NCBI GenBank assembly: GCA_032158295.1
Contig: CM063255.1
Location: 1,039,501-1,103,500 of the forward strand
DNA length: 64,000 nucleotides
Reading direction: 5' to 3'
Source of the DNA: Pycnopodia helianthoides
Lineage: Eukaryota > Echinodermata > Asteroidea > Forcipulatida > Asteriidae
Under the pieces are notes generated by a model. The model saw only the letters and a list, made by a program, of their open reading frames with translations. It ran no database searches and was not told the DNA's origin. Each line of letters opens with the position of its first letter. Positions within the stretch are counted from its first letter, which is position 1. Shown here piece after piece: positions 1-14,000 of the stretch. The position numbers and the translations under genes are program-made.

Positions 1-329
1 CAACAAAATAAACAAAATAATAAATAAATAAACTAATTCTAAAAACGACAAACAAAAGACAGATTTGATATAGAAAAAATATGATAAACAATTAATGGAA
101 TGAAAAGAAGCTTTTAAAAAGGGGAAATCCTCAAGTATTCAAACATAATCTGAAACTTTTTGGTTCCCGAATATATTTAAAATTTAATGTGTGCAGCCAG
201 AAACAAAACTGTTATTCAACAGGTCTAAATGTCAGGGGAGTTGGTCATCACTGCTGACCCAAAAAAGGCTGAAACTGGTATCCAGACCTTAGGAGGTGCA
301 TTAGGCATTTCCACCTTTCGATAACTCCT

Positions 330-490
330 GGGGTCGTTTTTACAAAACTCTTCCTAACTTAGGACTAGTCTTAGGCAATGCTAAGAGATAGGACTTACTG
401 GTCCTAACTTAAGACTAGTCCTATCTCTCACTATCTTAGCATTGCCTAGGACTAGTCCTAAGTTAGGAAGAGTTTTGTGAAATCGACCCC
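330..490. repeat. Foldback palindrome (GGGGTCGA...TCGACCCC family), copy 1
   Basis: This is a near-perfect inverted repeat with ends GGGGTCGnTTTnACAAAAC. Its interior is built of TCCTAACTTAGGACTAGTCC and CTATCTCTTAGCATTGCC in both orientations. Further copies are at 19901-20062 and 26318-26479. There is no coding capacity, so it is best read as a non-autonomous foldback element. Confidence 0.85.
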
Positions 491-654
491 TGGAGTAACA
501 GATTCCAAGGAGCTTTTGGGAACAGTATCCTCAGCGCTAGAGAAGTAGATCAAAGAGCATGACCAATTTTCCAGTCTGAATCCTGGCCCTTCCCTCCAAG
601 CCCACCCTGGTCTCCTTATTCATTGTTTATCCCTTACTTTTTGTGCGCTTTCTG

Positions 655-695
<41 letters not shown>

Positions 696-1965
696 TCATG
701 TATTTCCACTTGACTGCTTCTGTTTCACTTGTATACCTGTTAATGTGTGTTGTCATGTCATTAAGCCTTCGAGAAAGACTCTGCTAGGGTCAAAACTTCA
801 GGCCATTAACTATTTTTTGCATTTATATCATAGGTCCTTTTGGTTGGTAAGCAGTTTGCAACCAGCTAATTCTATTGTCTCATTTAGATAATAGTCTGAA
901 ATTTCTGATCCCTGAATTGTTCAAGTTTCAAGACTTGTGCATTGTTTAAAAATCCAACGTACATGATGAGAAAGAATTTGTTGTCATGACAATTGATGAC
1001 AAAGTATACACCAACTCAAATGTGTTATGGAACTACTGTTCAAGAATCATCTCTGCTTGAATTGTTTTAACCTTCAATATGCCAAATTGGAAAACATGAA
1101 TACTATTGTGACATTTTCAGTTGTTTTGTGACGTCTTCTTGAACAAAAGAGTAATCTCAGCCTGTGCTGTATCATCCCTTTTTAATGTTTCTTTAAAACT
1201 TATAGATCGAGTATTATAATAAAATTTAATTTGCTATTTCTATAAAGACGTCATCCCTTTCACTCACTGTTTTCCAAATTTGACACGAGCTTTACACTGA
1301 AGGTGTGCAATTCATTGGCTACCCAAGTATACTGACCCAAAGAATTATAAATCTAGCTAGCTCTCTTAATGCTGACTTGGTAGGTTGATGAGCAGAGGCA
1401 CTTTGCTCAGAACCTTTGCCGCTCTTGTGCCCCCTCCCTAAATGAGATCAAAAAATGCACAAATGAATGGTTTGGTACATTAAATAGTCCCCAAGTTAAG
1501 TCTCTGCCAGAGCACTGAGGTAACGCCACAGTTGAAGAGGTAACAAATAGGCAGAGCTGCCAACATTTGCATCTTGCAATCAGGGAGATTTTGTACACCA
1601 ATCAGGGAGGTACTTAAAATTACATTCAACATAATCAGGAAAATGTTTCCATAATCAGGGAGATTTTTTAAATTTGTTCATCAGAATATGAAAAGATTGC
1701 TTTAATATTCAGGGAAACTTTCTGTAGTCTAGAATGCTAAGAGTAGGCAGTCTAAGTGGTATGTCCATCTCATTTAGGGCAGCTTATGAAAGTGGAGTCC
1801 TCATTAGGACTTGAATTATTTAGAATAGAGAAAAATCAGGTTATTGAGGTGTTTCTGACTCCCTAAATGTTTTATACGTTCCATCTTGTTCTCGTTCCCA
1901 TCAGGAGAAGGGGGTAGTGGAAGCTCCGTCACGTCACCAGGAATGGTATGACATGTCTCCAGTAT
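491..1965. other. No gene seen; (CT)n microsatellite and repeat debris
   Basis: A (CT)n tract occupies about 656-693. The segment around 500-820 is a dispersed repeat also seen at 26510-26740 and, inverted, at 24430-24560. The rest is unassigned and would include the 3' untranslated region of the transporter gene. Confidence 0.5.
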
Positions 1966-2013
1966 TCACATACAGAAATTCAACAGCAAGATGAGCAGGA
2001 AAAACCCAATCCA
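1966..2013 (-). CDS. NSS transporter exon 12 (TM12 and stop)
   Basis: The acceptor TTATTCCAG is followed by WIGFFLLILLLNFCM and TGA at 1968-1966. This supplies the last hydrophobic helix in phase 0 and a tail of almost no length, unlike the long tails of mammalian SLC6 carriers. I found no clear polyadenylation signal downstream. Confidence 0.82.
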   Translation of the reverse strand, partial: WIGFFLLILLLNFCM

Positions 2014-5000
2014 CTGGAATAAGAACAGCAGAAATTACAAATGTTTGTGGTGTATAAAATGATGTAAGGAAGGCGTGTGAAGTGGCACATCACAACTGAA
2101 AAGATGAAACCTCAAAAGCTCAATAGTTATAAAAGGCCGGTTTACATGATTTCACAATAAGTTTTTGAACCATCTTTCAAAAAGTACATAATGAGCAACA
2201 GTTCATCTGCTCTACCAAGAAAACATTTTCTCTCTAGAGAAACGTAATTAAATGCTGCCTCCAGTATAAATTATCTCTCATTGAGTAACAATAACAAAGA
2301 GCTTAAAGGAACCTACTGTTGCCTTGGATTTGGCGCTTCTGGCTATAAAAAGCATTTGTAAGTGTTTGTTATGAAATGAAAATAGTTGGAAAGATGTTTT
2401 AAAAGTAGAATATCTTCTTGAGAAATATACTTATATTTTTATTGTATGCATTTTGTGGTTCTTTGTGTATTTTCTGTAATTGTGTGTAGTTCTACAGTCC
2501 GGTTTTTCTCTCTTGTTATCCAAAACAGCGCTTTGAGACTTCATGTATTTTGCGCTTTTATAAAAACTTTTATTATATTATTATTAATATTATCCACGAA
2601 ATTTATGCCTCGAAATAAGTAGGTTTCCTTTACTTCCTGAATCAACACGATCCGCCCATTTGAGGAGTAAAAAATGTGGTTCACAACAATGGCGGGTCGT
2701 GTTAGTTCACAAAGTAAAACGAAAACCACACAATTTCGAGGCATATTTGTGTAAATCATTATATTACACTTTTAAAACATCTCGGATCATTTCATAACAA
2801 ACGCTTTTTATAGCTCAAATCACCAAATCCAAGGCAGTGTCCCTTTAAAGGAACATTACAGAATTGGTAAGAAAAAAACTTGTAAAATATACTTTTTTAT
2901 CACAGATTTACATAAAACTTACACGGTCTATTGATGATGATAGTAGAAAACATCCCTTGAAATATTTCTGTCTGAAATGCCATATTTGATGAGAATTGAA
3001 TAAACTAATCTTCCGATTGGAGTTTATCGCTCAGTGAGCATTTTATTCATCTGTTGAGTCTATATGATTTCATGCAAATGTGTAATCGGTTTTTCCCTAT
3101 TTTCTCGTGACCCAGATGGCCGATCGATCTCAAACTTCTACAGGTTTATCAGTTTATGTATATGGTGGATTACATAAAGTGCTTACACTGCCAGCAACTG
3201 TTTTGTTAGCAAAAACCAATTCTGTAATGTTCCTTTAAGCACAAGGCCTGAAATCCATTTACCTGAGTAATTGTTATCATAAAGCTCTCAGTTGAGAAAC
3301 CATACCAAGGGTCGGAGTTCATAATCGTTGTTACTGCCCACCAAATAATTAACACTAATGCCTCCAGAGGAGCAACGTATCTATAGAAGGGGGAGGATAA
3401 AAAGAGCACATTTATTTTCTCATTAATTGATTAGTTCTGGTTGTAAAGCCAAGGACTCTCAGAAAAGTGAACTTAATCACTATACTAGCCAAGAACCCTA
3501 TGGAGAGAAAACAAAGAAGGAAGTTTCAGTTTTAGATGTGGGAGGACTACACCCCAGAGAATTATTTCTGGGGAAACCCAGGCAATCAGGTAGGGACTGA
3601 AAACAAGATATAATAGAGCTACAATACATGAAAAGTAACAACAGTGAAGGCACCGATTAGACGCTAATAAGGTGGACATTAATTCTCTTGAAGAGTGACT
3701 GTAAGCTGGAGGCAAGTTGTTTTTATTTCTTATTTTTTATGAGATATTGCCTAACTCACAAGGCCAGACGGCCACTTCAAGGTGAGGGCTACACTTAACT
3801 GATTTGGGCTGTTGACCCAAATCAACTGTCACCAGGGGCACGTTCAATTGTCACCTACTCCTGGGGCTGAAACAGGATTACCCCCTTCACAGTCTGTACG
3901 GATGTAGGCATGGGTATCATCCACTAGGAGCCTGGCTGGTAGAGCAGAATGCACTACCTTCCCAACTTTTAACGAAGCAATTATGGTTAAGTGCCTTGCT
4001 CAAGGGCACAAGTGTCATGACCAGAATTCAAACCCACACTCTGCTACTGACAACACCAGAGCTTGGGTCCAATGAACTAGACGGCTTGGCCACGACACGC
4101 CACAGTAACAAGGTACGGAAGAACAATCCATAAAGATGACCCAGCTGGGAGACGGCTGTTGATTCAGGGAGAGATGAGTTCAAGACAAACCTTTGGATCC
4201 TTATCATTCTCTTTAGAGAAGCTTTCGGATAATCCGTTATCTGTTGTCGATAATGGGTGACGTTTTAAAATCTCTAAATGCATGGGTCTCTGCCAGTTTC
4301 ACTTAAATTTCTTTATTTTGTTTAACTTAAATTACAATTTGTTGGTTCTTTAACTTAAGTCCTCATCCAAAAGATTATTCAAATAATAAACCACCAGGGA
4401 AACTAATTGGGTAAGTTTTAAAATATTTGGGTTGAACAAAGAAAAATTGGCTAGAGAGGGATTTGTCCAACGACCTCCGGATTAATGTGCTGGCGCTCTA
4501 CCAACTAAGCTATCTATAGCCCTATGGTAATGGGTACCTGTAATGAGGGCAGAGATGATTCTTGTGATTGATTTAGCTTGGTGTGCTCTGGCAGCACAGG
4601 CTGTATACCCCCCAGGGAGCTGATGAGATGGTTTAAGGGAAAAAATAATGGCCCAGTGACCAAAAATAAAAAAGCGCAATGAGAGTTCCCCCAAAACTGA
4701 TGCGTTCTAAGAACGTTATATTATTATTATTATTATTAGTATATGGTTTTAAATGATTTGTGCATAATGAAGCATTTTTAATTATTAATTACTATCAACG
4801 CGGTGCCAAATATGATAAACAGGCTTCTGGCGAGAATACCAAATTACACTGAAACCATAAGATTTACTGAAATGAAAAAACCAGACAAATAAGCAGCATG
4901 AACCAATGACTCTTACTTCACAATCCATTCCCAGATTAAGGGCAGCGGCCAGTCACTTTCACTGATTTCATTAACGAGTTCTTCACGGAATTTTCTGACT

Positions 5001-8000
5001 CCATATCGAATGACTAAATATTGCAACGCCATTCCTGAGAGTAAAAGGGCGAACCCCCAGACAAAATCCTGTCAAAGAAAAATGAAGAAGAAACAAAAAT
5101 AAATATTGAATTTTGATAATATTGGTACTCAGTTTGCGAACTCTAGGTAGTCTACTATCTTTTCCTTTGTTAAAGGAACATTACAGAATTGGTAAGAAAA
5201 AAACTTGTAAAATATACTCTTTGATCACAGATTTACATAACACTTAAACGGTCTAATGATGATGATAGTAGAAAACATCCCTTGAAATATTTCTGTCTGA
5301 AATGCCATATTTGATGAGAAATGAATAAACTAATTTTCCGTTTGGAGTTTATCGCTCAGTGAGCGTTTTATTCATTTGTTGAATCTATATGATTTCATGC
5401 AAATGTGTAATCGGTTTTTCACTATTTTCTCGTGACCCAGATGGCCGATCGATCTCAAACTTCTACAGGTTTGTCAGTTTATGTATATGGTGGATTACAT
5501 AAAGTGCTTACACTGCCAGCAACTGTTTTGTTAGTAAAACCAATTCTGTAATGTTCCTTTTGTTAAACTTTAAACTTTTGCTTAATTATTGTCAAATATT
5601 ACTGGTAATGAAACCAAGGATGCCTCATTTATAAGTGAACTTAATCACTGCAGCTCGCAAGCCTGTGGAAACCTGTCAACGAGGATGCTTGCTAATGTGA
5701 ACCAGAAACTTGTGGTTATACCCTACTCTTCCATGAAAGTTTTCTGGGTTCTTTTACATGCACTACCAATCCTAGAACAAGGGTCCTTACAGCTCAATGT
5801 CCCTTCTGAAGGACAAAGCAATTTTGGCAAAGTATGTTGTTTAAATGGACACAAGTGCCACAACCAGGACTCAAACCCACAATCTGTTGATTAGAAACAC
5901 CAGAGCTTGAGTCCGGTGCTCTTAACCGCTCGGCTACGACACACCTTCATGACACGCCTTTTCATGACACGCCTTCATGAACCTCGCCCTTCACAGCACG
6001 CAGCCTTTACAACAGAATAGCCTTAATCTACAGACAGCTGAAGTTCCTATTGCCTGCTTGCATCATACCCATAATCACCACGACCTTAACAGTTACTTTT
6101 TTGTGTGTATTTGTTTTGCAATTAGCATAAAACATCTCTGCACATATAATTTTTGTTGTTGAAATTGCTCCATTTCAAACAATTTTTTACTCCAATGAAA
6201 TGTTTTGTACGCAATGACTTACCAACAGGATAATACAAAAACTGTCCCCTAAGAATTTGTTTTTTTAATATTTGAGTAAATGGTATCCAGGGCTTGGAGA
6301 TCTGGGCCATAACTGTCATTGAGCTGCTTAATTAAAGTAGAAAGTATGGCATTGACAATATCTGCTAGGTACCTGGATACCAGTGACAGATGGTTTCAAA
6401 TCAAATAAAAAAGATAAATTGTCACAAGCAAATGTGCCTGATGGTAAAATTATTCATTTTAAATACATTAATATAATGACAAAAGAATTAATTTAAATTT
6501 ACTGATCTCTCTCTTCCTCTAGGACCAGCCCGGGCGCATCCATTGTGTATTTTTTTCACAAACTTACATAATGGGGCATTCTATCAAAAGCATTTTTGAT
6601 TTTTTTAGTACAGCTTTCTTGAATATGACTTCCTTACAGAGGGAAATATTTCACAGTAAAAAAAATGGTTCTTGTATGAACTTCAAATCAGTAAGCATTC
6701 AGACCAAAATTAACAAAATGTTGTTTTTTGTCCTTACCAACCCTGCATAATACTTTTAACACACATTGGTGTAAACACAAATAATACTGTAACGGACGAC
6801 TAACCGCGGTATATAGACCATGTTACATTTGTTTCCAGAGTGGTGACCTCGTAGATTATAATGCATTTCCTGACGGGCAAGATGCTACACAGACCATATG
6901 GGAAAATTTACATTTTGTGTCATAATTTTCACATAAATTCAAAATTTACAAAAGCAACAGCTGTACAGCTTTTGAGATGTCCCCCCTTTCTTCATATCAA
7001 AAGTTGAGTGCCGGAAGTCCAGGCTCTGTGGCTCTTCTGTAAACATGTGTTGTCACAGGTCACATGGTCTATAGGCACTCGTTGGTACTTTCATCCAACT
7101 ATGTGAAGACACTTCATGCCTCTGGAATTATGGACTAGAGAGCCTGATCTACAATTATGACAGACAGATTGCTTTGTGTTGTGCATGACTATTATAGTTG
7201 TGTTCAGTGAGCATTGAATGAGTTGCTGCTCTTGGAAAATAAATAAATCAGAGTGTACTTGAACGGAATTTGAGTTTGTTTGTTTTCTGTCTGTGTTTGG
7301 CTGCAGAGCAAACAAGGGCCCAGTTGCCACACGCTACAATATTTTTTTACTGCCAATGCGCTTTAACATCTATTAGAATTATCACAAATGTTTGATATTT
7401 AAGGACGGATTATCAATTGAAGGCCAGTGTACCAACAATGATAAAAAAGCACAACGCAAGCAAACTTGGCTTGTCAAAAGTAGGGTAATCCTCTGACTAT
7501 GACCCTGTTACAACAAATCGTGTTATTTCGATCTGAAAGCTTACTTGTTAAATGGTAATGGTAGTTAGCAGCCTACAAAATTACTTCGTCTGAAACAGGA
7601 AAGTTTTTCATTTTTCTCCTCAGTCTTGTCTTTTCCATATCTATTTTACATTTCAAAATTTTACTAATTACATTTAAATCTCAGATTGGCTTAACTCCAT
7701 CTTACATTGCAGATCTTCTTGTACCTTACGCCCCTTCTCGCACTCTTCGTTCTTCTGCTAAGACCCTTTTAACTATTCCTAGAACATCCTCATCATATGG
7801 CGATCGTGCCTTTTCTGCTTGTGCTCCTAAACTTTGGAACACTTTACCTAATAACATTAGATGCTGTAGTTCTCTTCCATTGTTTAAAAACTTGCTGAAA
7901 ACTCATTTATTTAACTCCACATACACTTAGCTTGTAACATGTCTTAGATTATTCATCTGTATAATTGTCTTTGTATTCTATATTTCTCTTTTGCTCTTAT

Positions 8001-11000
8001 ATGTTTGGTGTTTTTTTTGTTTGTTCTGTGCCTCGGAATAGGGTCTCGTACACTAGATAGATGGCGCATTATAAATGCATTATTATTATTATTATTACAT
8101 TTTCATCAATTTACTTTTTAATAGGCCTGCATTAACAATAAACAAATAATTATTTATTAAATTTGTGTTTCTCTTTTGGTGTAATCTTATTAAATTTTTG
8201 GAGAGAAAACCAAATAATCATCCATAATAATAAATGCCCCCATTGATTAGGAACCAATAAAAGTAAAGGCAAGTTTAGTGGAGATTCAAATTTCTGTGTT
8301 CGTTTGTGAATGCTGCACGAGGATGCGTTTGGTGCGCACTGTCATTTCACTAAATGTGAACGGATTTGACATTCTTGATGAAAATGCAGTGATTTTTTTT
8401 GGCGGTTTTCTCAGCAAGTAGACACTGTATTCATCAGCTGAAACTTCATGGGACTTTTATTGTATGTTTGTTGACAATTTTGGCCTATAAATCAGTGTAA
8501 GCCAAGATTATAGTTTATTGTTCCACATGGGTCCCTATAGTTAGTAACAGCCCTTCCCCCTTAACCCTTCCCCCATAAATCTCATCATACTGTCTCATCC
8601 TTAATTAACGTCACATTCCACTCCCACGGTTCCTTCCCTTGCCCCCCCCCCCCCAACCATGTGCAGTGACCACCCAGTCTGTCCCCACTATAAAATGTCC
8701 TTAGTTTCATCTTTAGTTTCATTCTTCTCTATTCTGTACTTATAGACAGACCCTCCTGGTTAGCCCAGTGCCAAATCTCGCACTGTGGCCCAATCCAGTG
8801 TTTTCTTCTTTTCCTGCTACTTCTCGTCTGATCTTCTTTGTAAAGCCCTACAGATCTAATTCAAGTTTTATCTGTATTCCAGCCCAAAGATACGAGTTGA
8901 TTGGAGTTTTATTTATGCTTTGTCGGCCAGCCTACAATATTAGTGACACCCATTTATCGTGTTACATCAGCATTACGTTGACAAAAACCAATCTTTAACC
9001 CTAACTTTTAAGTTTCTGAGCTTACTTTTTGACAATACTATATCCAATAAGGGAGTCAGGTCCCACCTCCTTACCTGATTAACTAAAAAGTTGAGGCTGA
9101 GAGCCGAGCCAAGACCAATCAAAAACACCACCAACGCCACAACTGGAGTAGCTTTTTTTCTTGACACTGTGAGAAACAGAGACATACTTGGGTTAATTAG
9201 CTTTCAAACAAATTTTTCTCCCACAGGAGTAATAGGGGTAGGCCCCTACAGACACATGGCGTGTCGTGGCCGAGCGGATAAGAACACCGGACTCAAGCTC
9301 TGGTGTTTCTGATCGGCAGAGTGTGGGTTCAAGTCCCGGTCGTGACACTTGTGTCCTTAAGCAAGACACTTAAGAACGCTATATAAGAACTGCGTATTAT
9401 TATTATTATTATTTTTATTTTTAAATTTTTTTATGAAATATCGCCTCACTTTCAAGGCCGGATGGCCACTTCAAGGTGAGGGCTACACTTTACTGATTTG
9501 GGCTGTCGACCCAAATGGGTTTTCCTTGTGGTTTATTACTTAAGGTGGCGTAGTCGTCATGATTCAAAGCAGGCCTGTGATGTGCGCACCCTCCCTCCGT
9601 ATCATATCTACAGAGGGCGCCGGTGCGCCCGCAGTGACTAGGTCAGAGTTCATAATTTCACGTACATGATGACACAGCCCCCTTAATACGAATCTGTGTT
9701 TTTCAAGCTGGAACAAGTTTGCTTTTGCAAGTTATTTCAGCTCTGCTTTCACCCTACCTCCAAAATCTTTGACGTTGTGAACGAAGAGCTCTAGCTGAGC
9801 AACTAGAGAGCTGAAACCAGCCAGGAGGAGAGAGAAGAAGAAGAGGACCATAAGGACACGCCCACCGCTGATCTTATTATAGAGGATCGGCATCCTAGAA
9901 GAAAACCAAGAAGAAGACAAGATGTAAATCTGCCTCAAAGTATGATGATGATGATGATAATTATGATTGTTATTATTTATTCGGCTTATCAAAAAGAACA
10001 ATACAAAAAAAGAAAAAAAAGAACAATCAACCAAAACAATAAGCCAACAGAATATCTCTGGAATTAAAATAGTTCACTAAATATCTGTGAAATAAAAAGT
10101 GGCATGCCGATCTGCTGCCGCTTCCCAGGTTGTATCGTAAACTTGGGTGTGATTCCTGGCTACACGGCAGTTACAGGTTGTATGGCTTCTGAATGGCACC
10201 CTGAACAAAGATACTGACAAAATAGGGAGACCGCCAATATAGGGTAGATAGCTCAGTTGTAGAGCACCAGCACATTAATCCGAAAGTTGTTGGTTCAAAT
10301 CCCGCTCTAGTAAATTTGTCTTTGTTCAACCCCAACTTGACTGGTACTCAAAAGCCTTGAACTCTAATGTCACTTGCTACATATATATATAAATAAAATT
10401 TCTCTAAAATGAGAAAAAAATACGACAGACAACAATAAAAAATATAAGCTATGCACTAATCCCTAAGATAGTGGACAAATTCTGCACTGAATACAAATAC
10501 TCTTATGTGACAAGTCTCAAAGTTGTTGTAAGAAATGAAGTATCAAGTAATAAACCACAAGGAAACTGACTGGTAAATTAATTTTTTTTTAATTGTGTTT
10601 TTCTACCAAATAAAAGTGAGTCCAGTGTTTCCGGGTCCATTTTGTTGCAGCAAATTGACAATTTCCTCTGTAGATGAACCGTTCTTTATTTCAGTTGCAA
10701 AAACAGTTGAGAATGTGAGCATTCCACACAGCAGGCTGAAAATAAGACGGTTAATCGTTAAACATTATTCTCTGGGTGAGAAGAGGGTAAGGATGGAGAG
10801 GGGTAAGGATGGAGAGGGGTAAGAATGGAGAGGGGTAAGGATGGAGAGGGGTAAGGATGGAGAGGGGTAAGGATGGAGAGGGGTAAGGATGGAGAGGGGT
10901 AAGGATGGAGAGGGGTAAGGATGGAGAGGGGTAAGGATGGAGAGGGGTAAGGATGGAGAAGGGCAAGGATGGAGAGGGCAAGGATGGAGAGGGTAAGGAT

Positions 11001-14000
11001 GGAGAGGGTAAGAATGGAGAGGGGTAAGGATGGAGAGGGGTAAGGATGGAGAGGGGTAAGGATGGAGAGGGGTAAGGATGGAGAGGGGTAAGGATGGAGA
11101 GAGGTAAGGATGGAGAGGGGTAAGGATGGAGAGGGGTAAGGATGAAGAGGGTAAGGATGGAGAGGGTCAAGGATGGAGAGGGGTAAGGATGGAGAGGGGT
11201 AAGGATGAAGAGGGGTAAGGATGGAGAGGGTCAAGGATGGAGAGGGGTAAGGATGGAGAGGGGTAGGATGGAGAGGGGTAAGGATGGAGAGGGTCAAGGA
11301 TGGAGAGAGGTAAGGATGGGGAGGGGTAAGGATTGAGAGGGGTAAGGATGGAGAGGGGTAAGGATGGAGAGGGGTAAGAATGGAGAGGGGTAAGGATGGA
11401 GAGGGGTAAGGATGGAGAGGGTTAAGGATGAAGGGGGGTAAGGATGGAGAGGGTCAAGGATGGAGAGGGTAGGATGGAGAGGGGTAAGGATGGGGAGGGG
11501 TAAGGATTGAGAGGGGGTAAGGATGGAGAGTTGATAGAGCACTGGCATGTTAATCCGGAGGTCGTTGGTTCAGTTCAAATCCCGCTCAAGTATTTTAAAA
11601 CATTTTAATTTGGCTTTTTGATATCCCCCTGGATATGTGTGTGCTTTACTGCGCTATTTTTTGTATGTGCTTTGTATGTTTCTGGATTCCCTAAATGCTT
11701 CTTTGTTTAGTCATCCTGCATTTTTAAACTATTTACTTAAAAATAAAATACTATTATATTTTTAATGTACAACTGTTTGGAATATTCAGCCGATAGGCTG
11801 CAATGAGCAGTTTTTTTAATAAACCATAATAATAATAATAAAATAAAAAAAATTGTTCAACCCCCAAATTATTAGGATGGAGACTTGTAATATTTTCTCC
11901 ATTTTCATAAAAAGGACTCTATTTATTAGAAAATTGAGTGGATCACAAAACTGAATTTGACCTTGGAGGCCAGAGCCCCTATTTTGCTAGAGAGTTACAT
12001 ATCAAATTATTCCGCACATGCCTTACAGGTTTTTTTACGTTATTACTGTTTGGCCGACGGAGAGAAATAAAAATGCAGGTACAGTGTGCTTAAAATTCCT
12101 ACTATGAACGACTTTCTATTTTCATTTCATCTGATGGCTTTACAAGGTGCTGGTACTGTGTGCAATGGAACCACAAATTATCTTCTTCCCTGCATGGAAC
12201 TGAGTTGAATAAAACCCATAAAAAAAACACTGCCCAGTCATTATTGAGCCAATATTTTAATTGACAAAGCGAATGGCTGGTAGAAATTAGAATCAAACGA
12301 ACCAACTGTCACAAAGTGAATATATTAGAGAAATTACTATGTGTTTAAAGTTAAGTGTACGTTTCAAGAGAAACTAGAGTTTGTATTAAGTTGGCCAACG
12401 AACTGGTAAAGTTCGTGTCAGGTCTTGTAAATAATAATTATGTTGTAAATAAATGTAAATAATATCATTTGTCAATTACAAAATGTAGTTGAAGTAGTTT
12501 GGTTCTAGTGTGTGTATCAGGGAAACTACCGAAGGTTATGTCCAGTTTTGGGTCATTCAGATTCAGGGATTGGACACCACCCTTTGATATAAAAGTATAT
12601 TATTTTGTATGTATAGATCGACTATGTTACCTTTGTTTACAGAGTGGTGACCTCGTACATTCTAATGCGTTTCCTGACGGGCAAGATACTACACAGGCCA
12701 TATGGGAACATTTACATTTTGTGTCATAATTCATTTTCACATAATAATAATATAATAATAATAATAACTGTATTTATAAAGCGCCTTTTGCCAAAGGATA
12801 CAAGGCGCTGTATTTTTTACCTGCCATGTATGTGGAGCTACGTTTTTGAAGTATGAGACCTATGCATTTATAGCACCATGTAATGGTATACACGGTGCTG
12901 TGGCGCAATATGCTGCCGATCAAATTCAAAACTTACAAAAGCAACAGCTGTACAGCTTTATATCAAAAGTTTGGAAAAATCAGACAGTGTAATCTCCATA
13001 AAACATCAGATTTTGTTGTATTCTTCCATTGAGCTGTGTACAAGCTGTGCCTGTATGAAGTTCAGGCTCTGTGGCTCTTTTGTAAACATGTGATGTCACA
13101 GCTGGTCTATTGTGACTTGCACAAAATAAAGTATTAACATCGTTATTTAAAGGAACATTACAAAATTGGTTTTTGCTAACAAAACAGTTGCTGGCAGTGT
13201 AAGCACTTTATGTAATCCACCATATACATAAACTGACAAACCTGTAGAAGTTTGAGATCGATCGCCCCTCTGCATGGGTCACGAGAAAAACCGACTACAC
13301 ATTTGCAAGAAATCATATAGGTTCAACAGATGAATAAAACGCTCACTGAGCGATAAACTCAAACGGAAAGTTAGTTTATTCATTTCTCATCAAATATGGC
13401 ATTTCAGACAGAAATATTTCAAGGATGTTTTCTACTATCATCATCATTAGACCATGTAAGTTTTATGTAAATCTGTGATCAAAAGTATATTTTACAATTA
13501 CCAATTCTGTAATGTTCCTTTAAATTCTGGCAGTTTCTTACCTAATCACGTTATTACACAGTGGTACTAGGGTCCCGTAGCGAACGATACCATTCTTTGC
13601 CGTCATATACGCTGCGTACGATACAAACAAACCTGAGCCTGCTCCTGTATCAAATGCATTCTGGGTAACGGCATCCACCCACATTCCGGGCTCTTTGAAT
13701 TGTTCTGTTGAAGTTGAACGGTTATAATTTTTTAATAGAATGGGATGTTAAATTTGCACCTGGTAAATAGAATATTATTTGGTTTTCCCCTTACACCGAT
13801 GTGTGTATGAATTTTGTGGAAAAAAAACCCAGAGGCATATTACTTGGGTGGGATTTGAACCCAAGACCTTTGCCATTCTAGAGCAGATGTCTTACCACTA
13901 TACCACCGAGATTGCCCGGTAGCTAGAGGCAGTTTGAGATCTATATTTTAGCAGCGGGTATTGCAACAATTTAATTTATATCGTAGTTTTTACATAATTA

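Noticed and set aside
9261..9348. Functional tRNA-Leu gene
   Set aside because: Dispersed diverged copies with SINE bodies and (TTA)n tails indicate a SINE head rather than a tRNA gene.
10751..11548. Pro/Leu/Ser-rich frames on the minus strand
   Set aside because: They follow the 16-bp minisatellite and have no flanking coding sequence.
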